NCBI RefSeq assembly: GCF_030936135.1 | Contig: NC_082611.1 | Location: 248,001 to 312,000 of the forward strand | DNA length: 64,000 nt | Source: Gavia stellata | Lineage: Eukaryota > Chordata > Aves > Gaviiformes > Gaviidae | Direction: 5' to 3' | Part shown: positions 26,301-41,300 of the stretch, one piece after another | How positions within the stretch are numbered: the stretch's first letter is position 1 | Layout of the letters: the number at the start of each line of letters is the position of its first letter | Position numbers and translations under genes: made by a program | Notes under the pieces: generated by a model | The model's database searches: none | Told to the model about the DNA's origin: nothing | Seen by the model: only the letters and a program-made list of their open reading frames with translations

Positions 26301-29300
26301 AGCTGAAGCACATACCATTATCCAAATTGTACAAATAACAGATGAGCTCAAACGTTCAGGTAACATTTACTTGCCACTAGAACAGGTTGCTATCAAGCTA
26401 CAACTTTCATTTCAACATACTTAAAATTTACAGAGGCAGTTGCAAAGCCCTTTGTAATTTCAAGGGACGGTAAGAGTTACTGATAGTAAGTCAGAAAACT
26501 CCCCATATCTCTGTGGTGTAGCCAACTACTCTGAAAAACATAAACAAAGTTTGGTGTGTTATGAAAGTAAGCATTATTTTCCTGCCATACTTGCCAAGTG
26601 CAGATGGTAACGTGGATATAAAACTGGAAAGTGTTATATATATCAATATATCAAGCCTGGGTATGAAAGAGCTTCACCTTGTTCCAGATATTGATAAACA
26701 AAATACAGCTAAGGAAACATATGAAGTCAACTAGAGGAAAAAAGTTTAGTGCTCTAAATTGGTTTTAGAAGGGGTAATTTACAGAAGATCCAAGAAGATA
26801 ACTGGGGTGGAAAAAATTGTCTTGTTGCCATAAAAATCAGTACCAAGAACTCTACTCATGCTTGCCAAACGTCTAATAATTCGGAAGTTCAGAACAACCT
26901 CAGCTAAATTTCCCAACTTGTTACTACAAAAAATATTTTATCTTAGTAATACATGACAATTCCTAGCCCATTTAAATTAAGGCATAGCCTGTCAGTGCAC
27001 TTGAGAAAGATTAGAGCTTTAAATTAAGGGTGAAGGACTAGACAACAACTGCCTATTCTGAGTAAACTGGAGATTACTATTGATGAGAAGGCTCATGAAC
27101 AGTAAATTTATTTTTATCCTGCTATTATTACGTGAATAATTTTGAAGGCAGCAGCTAAATACTGTCCTCCTCATATAGTGAACATATTTAAGACAGCATT
27201 ATGGTGACTGACTCAGGTTACATTAATCATTAAAATTTACACGACTGACACACCACTGCTGTCTAAAGCCTTTGTATGTAGCAATTTTGTAAAGCCCGAA
27301 GTTTCTTATTATGCAGTATTGCCAAAATGTTGTTTTTCCTCATTGCCTGAAGAGGTAACAATTGAAGCTAAAAATCATCTACAAAATAACCCGCTGAAAT
27401 CACAAAAGTGGGCAGCACAACTATTGGCAGTAGTTTTTGGACTGGGACGGATACATAATTGCGGTATTCTAGCAGCGCTTTCACTCGTATTCTTTGGAAA
27501 AGTGCACCAATACATCTGCGTAAGTGCACCAGAAGTTTAACACCTTTCACCCCTATTTAATCACCACATCCAATTGTATTTTACAAGAAAATTTTGGAAC
27601 GTTAAGGGGAAAGAAGTATTTTTGATCAAAAACAACCACTTAAACATGTTATATGGGGCACAGAGCACAAGTACTCTCAACCCACAGGAATATTACTCCT
27701 CTGAAAAAGCTGATGATTTCTACCCCACCAATGATAATATGTACAAAGCGTGGTAGGTGCCACCCCAAAGACTGCTTCTGAAGGAAGCAGGCTGCTGAGC
27801 AACACAGGTTTAGACAAGATAAAAAAATTACAGAAATGCTACAGTGTTCTCAAATCTTAACAATGAAAATGTTTAGATTATACAGAATATTCTAATCATG
27901 TTTCAAGTGAATGATGTCTGCTAAAAGCAGGTCTGCAATACAACCAAAGGAGAGAATGACCTAGTCTTAGATAATGAGGAACTGAGTATTATGAGACCGT
28001 AAAGCTGTTGTGTTTATCTACTTCAAACTATGTGTCCAAGAGAGAGCAACATGGGGGAGGGAGGAAGTAGGGAGAAAGCTGGATGAAACAAGGTCATAAC
28101 GCTCAAGAAAACCACTGGAATTTTCCAATTCTAAAAGAGATTCTAAATTCTAAAAGATATTATAATATTTCTTTCAGCAGCTGCACTGTCAAAAGCGTTA
28201 TTACTCCCAAGTACAATACCCACAAAGAATACAAGGCTTTAGGACAGGTAAAAGCCATAGTATCAATTAATCTGTTAAAAAGTAAAGAATCTCTATTTGT
28301 AATGAAAGCTAGTTTCTCATGACAAAGAAGAATGTAAAAAAACCTGTGCCAATGCACTGGTCAAAAACCAGTCATGTGCATTAAGTGGGAGCTTTTTTCA
28401 GGAACTTAACATTCAGCTTTTGGCATGCCAAACAGACCTGGTAATACTTGAGCTGAAGAACTGAAGCACAAGAAGCTTTCTCTGTGCTGGTTTAGTGTAT
28501 TTGAGCATGGCTGTCTCCATGACACCAGCACCTTACACATTTCATTGAATATAAACAAAACATTCTCTTTTACCTTTGTGTGCTGTACTTTTTAAAAATG
28601 TTGCTTTGTTGCATTATTAGAGTGAGATTGCACAGGGTTAAGAGGCTTGTGCTTATTCCATTCTCTCCTATAGTTGGCACCAGACACTGAAAAAGATGCT
28701 GGCGGCTGAGCAGTTGTGTCTCAATCCAGGGTTAACAGGTTCATTGCTCCAATGCAGTTTAAATATTCAGGTAGGTTAGGAACGTGAAGGATGAAGAGGT
28801 CACGTAGTTAGTTTCTTATTTACAGAGATTAGCAAAGATAACAGAAAGATCTTCCAATTTTATAATGTATTCTTTAATGTACACACAAAGCTATTTTTAT
28901 GCAGTGCAAAGAACGAAAACATTTACGTAGCTCACACCTATCCAGCATCACATCTATGCTGGTTAAGTTTACCCTCCTATGTGTATCAGTCCTTTATCTG
29001 AAGAACCATTGTTTGGGCCTGACAAACATTTACGTCCCAAGCTCATCTCTTTTACCCAGAGCTCTTTATATCTGACCTACCATTCGTATAAACTTGTATT
29101 AGTTAATTTTGCTTTATCCACCCTTCAAATGTTTGTGTGTAGACACTGAAGAATTACGTTTCAAACATGATGTAGATGTTTTTATAGAAAGTAGGCACAA
29201 TTTACCCCCTGGAAAGCTACAGTTTTTTTGTTCTCTGACAAATAAGAATACAAATATCAAATTTTAACTTAACTGTGTATCGTTATCTATTCAATTTCTG

Positions 29301-32300
29301 CAAATGACTGCACTTAAAAAGATGCATAGAATTGACTTTATACTCCTCTTTCACATAACCGAATTCTTAGAAGACTTTGTAATTGTATCCCGTATGTTTT
29401 TTTTACCTGTTCAAATTTCCAGCCATCGGACATTGTGGAAACCATTTGAGTGAGTTCCTCTTCCTGGCACTGCAGCACCCTGTACACATGTTTGACTGGT
29501 ACCTTCAAGAAGAAATATAAGATGCTCAATATAGCACAGAAATCACTATGTTTGTGACTTGTCTAAAGTTGCCCTTATTCTTCAGAAATGGTAAGCAACA
29601 CTATCTTGAACACCTTGGTTTTGTTTTTTTTTTAAAGAAATCTCATCTGTTCAGAATCACCTTACAAAAGACTCAATGCTTCATGAATGTTTCAGGGACT
29701 AAAAGTGCTACTTAACAGTAAAAACAAAATAATCTTAAGACTTACCTATCGTTCCATGTGGTAGCAAACCACATAATTAAAAATCAATGTTGAGGTTCTG
29801 CAGAGGCCTACCTAACTTTAAGGAATGTCTGACCGTAATCAAAAATGTCTTTATTTCTCTGTCAAAGTTTCCCATCCAGAGCAATGAGTAACTAGGACTG
29901 TTTCAGCTGAAACCCTTTAGAAAATGCTATCAGAGCAACTCTGCTATCCCACAACCCAGCTTCAAGAGAGATTTGGCAACATGAGTTTGTAATATCTCCA
30001 CGAAGACTCAGTTATCCGGGAAGGCCAGAGTAGCAGAGTTAAAGAACAAACTTGAATACTTTCTTTACTTAACAGTTTCTCTATCATATTCACTTTCGTG
30101 AAGAAATATTCATGAGCTGCTATGAGAAGAGGCAGAGCTTTCTCAACCACAGAGCACTACAAATACAGAAACTAACTTTGCTACAAAAGCATATGACGGG
30201 AGCTAAACAGCATCTGTATGTATGCTTTATAAACATACTGCACAAACAGCAGTTGTACTGTAGTTAGGCAACCTCAGCATATTCAGAGTATTTAAATGTA
30301 TATGAGAAAAATATATTCTACAAAAGCTGTTTTCTAAAATAACTATTTCCAGAAATGGTATTATGACAAATTCTACTATTACCAGACATTTTGGAACAAT
30401 TCTTCAGAATATTTTCAGTTTGGGAACAAGAACTGCAATGATATGCCTGTGCCCTTGGTAAGCAGACTGGCAGGTACTGGCGGTTAAGAATATTAATCTT
30501 TGTGTACTAATGGTTCCAGCTCAGCCAGTGATGGAGGCAGCCATTCCATATCTCACGGGGATATGAGCAGTTAAGGAAAAAAAAAAAAATTGAACCCACC
30601 CACTAGTTGCCATAGAACAAATAATAAAAAACACACTAAAAACCAGCCTCACCTGTGAGATTTTGCTGTCTCTTTCTCTTATTTTGTCCTTTACCAGTTT
30701 TATTAGTGATGTGATATTGTAGAATTCAGCCTCTTCCAGTACACCTAGTATGAGAACATTTTTTTGGAAAGAGAGTGTAACCAAAGATTCCAGGCCAAAC
30801 CCACCAACCAGTTCCTAGGATTATCTTCTCTACAGCTATAGAAAATGATTTTTTTTTTTTTTCCCCCTAGGAAAAGTTCATTTACCAATCTATCAATTCT
30901 GGCTTCCTTCAGGCACACGTAGTTCAAAGTTTAGCTCATTCTGAAAAACTGTCCTTAAAAAAACCTGAAGAAAACTGATGCCATTTCACATACAGAATGA
31001 GAGGCAGGAAACAAAAAAAAGAGCACAAATGCCATTCCAGAGCAGACTGATGATGGACCACCATAGCTCAGGTCCTGCCTCAGGCTGGAATATGAAAGAG
31101 AAATTCAAATAGTCCTACTGAAAAGCTCTGCAGCTGCTAGTGTTCAGAAAAATTTTCTTCCTGTCATTTGAGATCTTAGACCGTGAAACAAAAGCTTGAA
31201 GATACACTACAGACTGCTCCCACTCACATGTTCAAGCTTTACCTGTTCCCCACACATACTATGTGTTTAACAATGTACATAGAAATACAGTCTAACAATA
31301 TTAGCAGGAAATAATGTGAAATATAATTTCTCTTTGATCGATTTCTTCAGAACCTTATCAATACAGTTTTAGTACTATATTGTTTAAAACAGTCATGTCC
31401 ATTAGGGTAAAATCGATATAAATTGGGGATAGGGAGGGAGAAGCTGGGGGCAGAATTTACTCTTCAAGAGCATATTCCACATATTTGAACATCCCAGAAC
31501 TTAACTCTTACTTTGCTTTACATCTTCTAAAGCTTCTTTCACAGCCAGTATTCTTTTGCTTGAAGAAGACTAAACCCAAATATTTCATGCAGTCATAAAG
31601 GAAAGATACATGATTATACCATAAAAGGCACGTGCCCTTATGTTTGAGTATTTATGTTCTAACAGGGGACGGGGGTTATGAAATCAGGAATCATTCTCAA
31701 AACACTCAAATGACAGCATATACTGTAACTGCACGATACCTATCAGCTTTGCTTGAAACAGATTGAAATGCTACACTGATTAAGATTTACCATCTACTTT
31801 TAAGTTAGTTTTGCTGACTGAAAAGCAGTGAAAATAATAAGCAACTGACAAGAAAGCAAGAGATTTAGCAATATCTTACCTTCCTCAGCTAGGTCCTTGT
31901 TAATAACCAGTTTCCCATGTCTGAGATAGTTCAGCACTGGCCCAAAGTAGGTCGGGTCTCTGTCTATTAAATAGGCACCTGTTTCATCCTAGATTAGAGG
32001 GAAAAAAAAAAAAAAAAAAAACACCCAAAAACCAAAACAAAACAAAACCAAAACACCACAAAAAACCCCAAACAAACAAACAAACAAACCAAAACGCTAA
32101 AAACCCCACAATGATTTGAATGTCCAAGCAGGAACTGCAAGCTAATATTCAGCTTGGCATCTGAATAGCAAGCAGGTATTCAGACATAGCCACATCCCTT
32201 AAAGCCAAATTTATTAAACACGTTAAAAGGAATTCAACAATGTAGTTGTAATTGTATCAGACTGATCGCTCAACTCAATCATGTACTACACAACTTCTCT

Positions 32301-35300
32301 TACCTGACCAATTCCCCCAAACCGCTTATCAAAAGTTTATCAACATTGTTAGTGTGAAAGATCTAAGTAGTAAGTGAAAACACTCAAAATTAAGCTTAAA
32401 AATAACACTTAAAAACAGGAAAGTATCATTTTGTTTGGAAACCTGAAGAATCATAATGAAGGCTACATTCCAGTGAGGTTCAAATACCAGCACTTTTTTT
32501 TTTTTTTTTTAAATTGAAGGCAAACAAACCTATCTTCTCTTTAACCTCAACACTTTGTTCTAAAAACTTCTGCTTTTGTTGTAGCTCAGGTGTACAAATA
32601 CTCACAGGGTACTGAGAACAGCTGCGTACCAAGCAAGGGTTGTACGTGCAGCTTCTGAAACAAAAAGTATACTGAAGATGCAGTTCCTGCCTACCTCATG
32701 CAGACAAAGAAGGCATAGATCAAACTAACCGGTGCTTAGTTTACTGAGGAGAGTACAGCATTTTGTGGAATTCAAAACACAGTTCAAGAAATTCGCCTGC
32801 ATAGCTGGTATTCTTGACAAAGAGAAAAAGGAGCAAAATTGATATTTCCTACATAATTTAGAGTCTATGTGTGAACACCTGTGATCAATGCAGTACTGAC
32901 ATACTTTGTGCTGGCCAGAGGTCTAAGGAAGATTGATAAGACAAATGTCTAATAGATCCACTGCTCCTTTCTACTATGAAGTGGATCACTGACAGTATTA
33001 ATCCTTTAGTACCTAACGTTTTGGTGCAATAGATATCCTACAGATATATACTAGAGAGATTTATTTTTAATATGCTAGTAGTTTACAGGAGATACTAAAA
33101 AAAGCATCACTACCAACAACCCTAGCTAAATTTGAATCATTCTCCCCAAAAAACACACGTGATAATGATACTTGTTGTTCCACATGAAAAATTTCTGTTG
33201 ACCTAATCCTTTGCATTTGGACACTAATACTGATATGTAAAGGTTCGATTACTGAACTGTGATACCTGAAAACTATACTTAACAGTATCTAAAGTTCCTA
33301 AAATGTTTCATTGGAAAAAAGAAGGTGGATGTATTTTCAGGTGCATGGATTTAGTTTCTGGACAACTGCGCCTGCCTAACCAGGGTTGGTAGAATGTAGA
33401 AAGACCACACCATGAACTACAAAAACTATAAACATCTTTCTATAATTACAAGCTAAATGCTTTACGCACTTAGACACACTGTCATTTTAGAAGTACTGAA
33501 GGGGTGTTACATTTTATATAAAATTAACTGTTCAAGAAAATGCTAATATATTAAAATGTGCTGTCAGTTAACCTATACAGAGAGCAGACGGTGCTTGATG
33601 AAGTCTAACACAATTTCTTCTGACCTAAACTCATGGTCTCACACAAGTGAGACTATACACCAAAACCAGTAGATAGATGAAGTGCATAAAATGGTATATT
33701 TTTAATGTTTCACATTTAAATATATTTACCAAAACACTTCAACAATGAACAATCTACAGATACGACCTAAAGAAATTAAATTAGCCAACAACTGTATGAA
33801 TTATAAGCTGAAAAGTATTATTTAATACAGGAACAGAAACCAGTGAAGTTGGAAAGGAAGATCTAAAACTGATAAAAAGAAACACTGTTTTAAAGAAAAA
33901 GGCAGTCTTTGGTCATCACTTGAACTGAATTAAGAAACGTATAGGCTTACAAAACTGGAATTCCTCCCAGTTAAGAGAAACAAGTCTCTAGAAACAAGCT
34001 ACTTCAGTAAGATTATTGTATTCTTTTGCAGTACAGTGTTTTCTCATATCACCCTCTGAAGCAATACCAGCCACCAACTCTACACCACTACAGAGACAGG
34101 CAGGTGGGTCACAGAAGCAAAATAACTAAAAGCTCTAAATGAAATCTCAAGTAACAATGGTTACTTCACTCCTTTCACAAAAGGCCTCAAAAAAATTAAT
34201 TTTCCTTTTTTTTTTTATTTTTTTTATTTTTTACAGACTACGGTATCTGAAATTACTCTTACCTGAGTAGATTTCTATATACTAAACAAGCTTTCAAATA
34301 AAACCACAAAGGGAAGAAGCTACGTCAGGCCTTCTCTTTCAATTTCCACCTACTGAGAGCTCACCAGCAACCTGCATTACCTGAATTCATTAGCCTAGCA
34401 TACACATCAGAGCTTATTATTAGCACTTTTACCAAACATGCTTTACACATACTGACAGCATCCACTCCGTGAAACATAAGATAGAATTGCTTTTGTCTTC
34501 TACCTATTTTTAATCATTTTCCTCATCATCCACACATTTGTTTTTTCCATTCTATTGTTCCTCGTCTCACTTTTTTCCTGTTAAACTCATTCCTTTCCTA
34601 ACTACTATCAAGTTTTCTTCCTCACCAAATTACCATCTAGAATCTATAAAAATGCTTAATCTTCACACTGATAAATACAAATACCATACCAAACATATGT
34701 ATAATATACCACATATGAATAAAGTGCCATCTCATTAGTATCATAGTTTCCTCTATGAAGCCTTTCAGGCAACAAGGTGTCTTCAAAAAATAATAAAAAA
34801 GAAGAAAAAGGAACCCAAAAGTCTTGTAATTTATGGCGTAATAGTAATATTTTTCTTCTTTTTTTACATTAGTAAATATCAGTAGTTTAAGAACTCTGGT
34901 TAAACTCTAACAGTGAGCAATCCAAATTCTGTCAATAGGATTCACTTTAGCATGTAAATGCCGTGCAAAATTATGGATAGACTGAACAATTCAGAGTAAC
35001 TGGCCACTTGCTTACCCAGATTACAGATAAGGAAAACATGCATTAATTAGCATTCTTCCACAGAGAAAGATGTGTGTCTTGGACTTCGACCTTTCAACTC
35101 AGGTGTGCTACAGACTAGTCTCAGGGAGTCAAGACCCAAACTGTAAACCATTCAGTAAAGAATATTGTAACAATATGCAAAGAATGCACAGGCAAAAGAG
35201 GCACAAAATTGAATTCCTAGTCATCTTCCTATAGAAAATGCTTTCTCACTCCTCCTTTAGAATGAGCTGCCTGATTATCCTTCAACATACACTAAGCACT

Positions 35301-38300
35301 TCACGTTGAAATCACTGAGAAAAGCCGATTACACTAGATCTTTACAGATACTTCTGTAAACATAAATCCAATAAAAGCTGACACAGTAATGTAGCCATCT
35401 GCTCCACCCAGAACTCTCAAACTATGGGTCATAAGTCTTTCCACGCTTTCAGAATATTGTCAGGATTGGCTTCATCCACACGTACATGAAAACGTACTGT
35501 ATACTCCTGTGTAATTAGCATTCTGGACACTCTTTCTAAAAGCAACATTTTTGGTTTATTGTAAGATAAGAATAATAAATTGCACTTCAAATGTGATCTA
35601 AACAGTTTAAAGGCGTAGCTACAGCTTGTGCAGACATAACTGAACTAGCTTTAAGCTTGCTAGCTTGAATATTAACAGACTGTGTTGTTCCAGCTATGCT
35701 ACTTCCTCTGCTAACTAGTTACTTAGGTTTCTACAAGCTTTGAGCAAGTTTGAATCTTCACTGACACAACTAGCGTGGGTATTTTGAAGCCATTTCCCAA
35801 GTTTCGGGTGAATACCGCAAATGCCAGACAAATCTATATTCTAATAAGGTCTCAGTTTTCTCTTGTAGATGCACTTTAAACAAACAGGTGTTAATGTTTA
35901 CCAGAACAGCAGCTGAAACTCAAGTTTCCTCTCTATTCAGTATAGTCACATCACCCCACGTTTCTACCCAGTAGGTCTTCCATACAAATTTTGCCACTCT
36001 TTGTGAGGATACTCAAAGCAAATGCTCCAGTCGTCTTTGCGCATCCAACACAAGAGCTAATTAATCACAGGGGTGTTTGTATCTTTACCCAGTTCTATTT
36101 TTGCATTACATTCTTCTCTCTACTCAGATTTTTTCCTTCCTTGTCAGTAAGTCCTAGACCTTTTCCATACCCGCTCCTTTTTATGAGGACACCATTTAAA
36201 AGACAACATTGGTGAGGTACAGTGAAGGCTGCATTTGTTTATTACCACTCTCCCACACCAATATTTAGTCCAAGTTACAAATACCGTGGAATTTTAGAGG
36301 AAGCCTAATAACTTGCTCTTAAATTTTCAATTACCTGGTTCAGCGTACCAATAAAAAGTCGGTGTAGCGCACAATCATATTCCTTCTTCCTTAAGAATTA
36401 ACCCTGAAGCATACCTACAATCCAGCATTCATGGAGACAGGAGACTCGAAATGCACATGTATTTTCAAAGAATTTGAAAAATATTGCCCAAAACATTTAA
36501 ATGATCATGTATTCCAGTCTCAAACATTTCCACCTCAATCTCCATAGAGACTGAGGCTCGAAGGAATCATAACAAATACTTAGCCTGATGTTAATTTAAA
36601 ACATACATAGGACTCAATCTATTTACAGTGAAATTTAACCTTTAGGAAGTAGTGGTGGAACCTAACCATTTTTGCAAGCTATTCCAATAACTACTTACTG
36701 TCACTGTTAAAAATATGTACTTTCTAGCCTGTTAAATAATGTTACAAATACGTACTTTCTATAGTCTCACACTTCACTAGCTGGATCTCACAATACTTTT
36801 GCCAGACTGAACAGGCTTCACTATTAGATTTCTAGTCTCCATGTATGTACTTCTGGACTGAGTAGTCACTTCTTAAGCTCCTTGCCAAAAAAACAGTTTT
36901 GCTCTTTATAACCTTCTGCCAAATCAAATCTTGTGACTACCTTCCAAGTTCTCCAATTTTTGAAGGGACCTTGAATTCTGGATGCCAGAATGAGGTACAG
37001 GATTTCAGCAGGACTCAAAAGTAGGACCAAATACATACGTTTCCCTAATCCCATTTAACATTCTCCCCAAGAATTGTGTTAACACACTAGTCGAAATGTC
37101 AGAAATTGATTTTACAGTTAATTATCTTCACTGAGGTCAAAACTAGTCTGAAGACTTCTCCTCAAATGCTTTTCCAGAATGGACACACTCAGAATCCACA
37201 CCGCCAAGCTCCTGGCTCAAAGCTGTGCGCTCTAACATGGGTATCTAAAAAAAGACATAATTTACATATAGTGAGCAAGCAGAGGTTCTGCTGAGGCAGC
37301 ACTATGCACAGAAATGCAATAATATTTGGCACTAAATCTGGATTAGAAATAATTGTCTCCCCTACCCTCTATGCTTTTAAAATTTTGAACTAGATGCCCA
37401 GAACACATTTTTCTCAAACTATGTAACCTAAAAACTTTGAGCATCAGCAGACCGCCCGTACTAATCAAAACTACATTAATAGCACAACCCCCCTAACTAG
37501 TCAGAAATCCCATGGACAAATAAAGTTTATCTTAGTCATGTCTTAGAATAATGACTACAATTAAGATACTTTTTAGTGCTAACAGTTAAGGATGTGCTGC
37601 CAGGAAGATTTTGATTTTTCTAAAACATTTAGTGCTTGCTTGCTTGCTTCTTTCTTTCCTTAACAGATTCTACCTCAGTACAATGACGCTTAACTTTAGA
37701 AAGGCATTAAAAATCAAGCATTAATACTGTTGCCAAAAACCTTATTAAGAAAGGCTGACAATCTTCTCACTTAAGGGAAATTTTAAAGAATGATAAACAG
37801 TTTATAAAAGAAAAACTGGTATATAAATAAAATAGGAAGGTGCTGAAATCAGGCAATATCTGGCAGTAAAACTTACAATACAAGCATTCAATAAGTTAAA
37901 CGAGGATGAAAAAGCGAGCAAGGCTCTGCTTGTCTATTTTTACGTATTCATCTCTAAAGCAAGACTTAAACACCCCGGAAAACAAATCCTATTGTGAACA
38001 GTAGGTATGACCACTATCACTCATTCATTTGCTGAAATGATTCTCAAATAGTCTTAAATAGAAAGAAGAGTCTTAAATACAAAGATGCATATCACATTGT
38101 GAAGCATACTAAATCCAGAGAACTCACTTCACTATCTCATTCCATTCAACATGAGTTTTGCCACAGGGTGTGCCAAGGTTAATCTTTCTTCTGTTGCAAC
38201 TGAAAACATATCTGATACCAAGAAATAGGCTGCATGGCCTTGCTCAATATTAGCACCTGCACATAATTTGAAAGCAAACATGCTACCTTTCTTGAAGCCT

Positions 38301-41300
38301 TTCAATTCTTTTCACTAGCAAGCATTAAGGAAATTGTATGATTTATGTAGTTAAATAACAAAAAAACATGTTGGTGTAGAAATACAGCAGAGAAAAATCA
38401 CTATGTATGCAACTAGTATTTGTAAAGTATAACCTATGAACTATTTCAGTTTCCTATTCTCATTTCTAATAAACTCATCCAGTTAACCTCTTTCAGAACT
38501 TCTTAATGTTATCAACATGGTTAATTTTGATATGCCTCACATGTTGAGTTTAGGCAGAAACAGGTCTATCATTAATTTTTGGGTTTGCTTATAGGTCTGT
38601 TCTCATCTGAGATAAGCATTTCTTACGTCTTCATTTTCTAAACATTCTAATTTGGCAATCTTGCAAAGCACGAAAGAATGTGAACTAAACATTTTTCTTC
38701 AAAGACATACATTTACTGGCGTATAAGCTAATTTAATTATTGGCTCTCCTGCTTGATAGTGCTTCTAGATGTGCAATCTGCCCCCCCCCCCCCCCCCCTT
38801 TTGTCAGTTGGGACAACATTAGAGCTTCCCACAAGCTGGTTTAACTTGCTGAAGTTATGAAAGATTATACCTCCTCCTTCGTTTTTCCTGAGTTACATAC
38901 TTATCAGACAGAGCATGATCAGAGGAATATGAAAGGTACCTATGAACTACAAAACGTGTTTTGTATTATGAGCAAAATTCAGTATTAATCTGTTCTAATG
39001 AATCTAAAACTTCCCAAAGTGAGTTACTGAAGTGCATACCAGACAAATTCCCCCCACAGGAAACATGATATATCTTGTTGAGGTTAGATTTTTCATAGTT
39101 CTTTCAAACAGAGGGCTGTGGCTATCAGTTTTTATAATCTCATCAGCTGGCTCATCCCTCGGGATTCTCCCCGCCCCACCTGCCCCACATCCTCATCTGG
39201 AGGTAGGAACAAGTATGCCTGGGATGGGTGTAACAGGCATCAGCCTACATATGATCACAAATACACGTTCTCTCTCACTTTAAAGTTTAAAACTAGGTGT
39301 TTAAAACCCATGTGATTTTTAGGAAGAAAAGACAATGGAATCAAACCCAGGGAGTTATAGATCAAAGACCAGCTCTAATACTCCAAGCTTTAAGAGGGCA
39401 GTATCTCTATCCATTAGCTGCACCTTGTAAGAATGACTGGTTTATGAGCACAAAATTGTGCTGTGCAGTAGTCACTGTAAATAATCTTTACTATACGATT
39501 AAGAAAAAGACGTCAACTTATTATCAAGTTACAACTCATAACGAGACTCCAAAAAGTAAAACCATGAGAGAAAAAACAAATCCATTAGTATCAGATTTTG
39601 ATTTACATATACGTGGCAAAGGAGAAGATCCAGAGTGCAGGATGATAACACAAATATCACCAATTACTCCCTTTAAATATCTGTGCTCATCAGTTAAAGG
39701 CATCTGATATTTCAAAGTTAAACCACACAGACAATCTATTGATGTGCTATTATATCAAGACAGCACGTTCACAAACTGGTGAGATGTCAGGGAAGGGTTT
39801 TTTTTTCTCTTGAAAGGACATCTACGGTATCTGTTATCATTCAGAGGAAAAAAAGGAACTGCTTGGATTATGTGTTGCTGTTTACAGGAGATAAACAAAT
39901 CTAAACATTCTGAACCAAATCCTTGGAACAAAGGCTCTATGTGTTTAAGTAATCTTAGGTACTGTAATTAATACACTATGATGGGTAATCTAAGAGGTAG
40001 GCCACTTCTGCAAAATCCAAAGTGAGAGGTGACTGCAGAAACCAGGCTCTGAATGGTTGAAGTGAAAATCAATGACTACAGATGGTCAAGACAATGGGCA
40101 TGCAACTGACAAATGTTGAACTGAAAAGAAGACCATAGTGCATATTTAACCAGGAAAGGCTTTGCCTTTTGTACGCCAAACCGAAGACATCCAGGTTCAT
40201 AAGCCTAGAGAATACACTGCTGAGTAACAGGATTTTCTCTAAATCCAGATTTTCCACAACAATTTGTAGTTCTCTCTATATCTACTGCGTCTCATGTTAC
40301 TGATTTGCACAATAAGATAACTACCAGCTACAATTTTATAAAAAAGGCTACTCACAATGACAGGACAATGCAATTTGTTTGCATCTTGCTGAAGTGGTTT
40401 CCATTAGACTTCTACATTGGCAAAAAAGGATAACACTTAGTAATATCCAAGCAGATCAAATAATGTAGAGGCATGTTCCTTGTAAGCAAAGGATGTCTTT
40501 CTACAGCTGTGACTGCACCTAGCTTTAAGTTGTCACGTACACTATCAACAACTATAACTATGTAAGTCTAGAAATGTGAAAAAAATTCATCAGGTCTCTC
40601 CATAACCTACCAAATAGCTAAATAACCTTAGCATAAATTTATTATTCGCTGCTACAACCCAAAAATGTACGCATGGTAAAAAAAGAAAATGTTTAGATTA
40701 GTAGCCTCATGAAATTTTTGCAAGATAGCAACACCTCACCGACCATGCTTGATTTCATCAACTGGTGAAAAAAGGCAGCCAAATGCCTTAATTAGAACTA
40801 AAGCATTTCTTCCAAAAATGTGCCCCCCCCCCCCCCCCCCCGATGACACTGAGACATAGCAAATAAGCACCTTTTTGCAATGGAACAACTGAAACAGGTG
40901 CCTTAATAATTAAGTACGACTTATGTTTTATTTAAGAAACCTTAGAAGAAAGCTTTCCTACTCCCTCCTCCCAAGTAAAGACAGTTTCTGACCTATCAGC
41001 AAGCCACCTACATTTTAAAATTTATTTTTATAGGTCAGTTTAAGCTAACCCGCCCCAAAAAACCCCAAACCAAAGACAACAAAAAGCAATCCCCACACTG
41101 CCACACCTTAAGGTATTTTTTGTCTAACTCTGGAACACTATTCAGGTTCTGTTCCCTTTCTTCTTAAGCATTTAAACATCCTTTCTGGAATTTATGCATG
41201 AGAAAAGGAAGAAATTTACTACTAGCCTCGCTAAAAAAAAAACCCAAAAACCTGATATATAAAAATCAACTCTTTATTTTCAACCTGTTGGTTATATATT

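Larger units (their letters stand above)
19819..29406 (-). other. KCTD5: KCTD5 intron 4 (hosts the alternative exon)
   Basis: This is a 9.6 kb interval between exons 4 and 5. It contains the candidate alternative terminal exon at 26.0-26.3 kb, its poly(A) signal and the inverted repeat at 25.6-25.7 kb. It also has an ATT trinucleotide repeat at about 23,428-23,460 and A/C-rich tracts near 22,938 and 25,468. The remaining sequence is unique and AT-rich, with no recognised gene. Confidence 0.85.

Noticed and set aside
39297-39707. 136-codon plus-strand frame in KCTD5 intron 1
   Set aside because: It is antisense to the intron, with no similarity I recognise and no promoter nearby. This length is compatible with chance in 64 kb.
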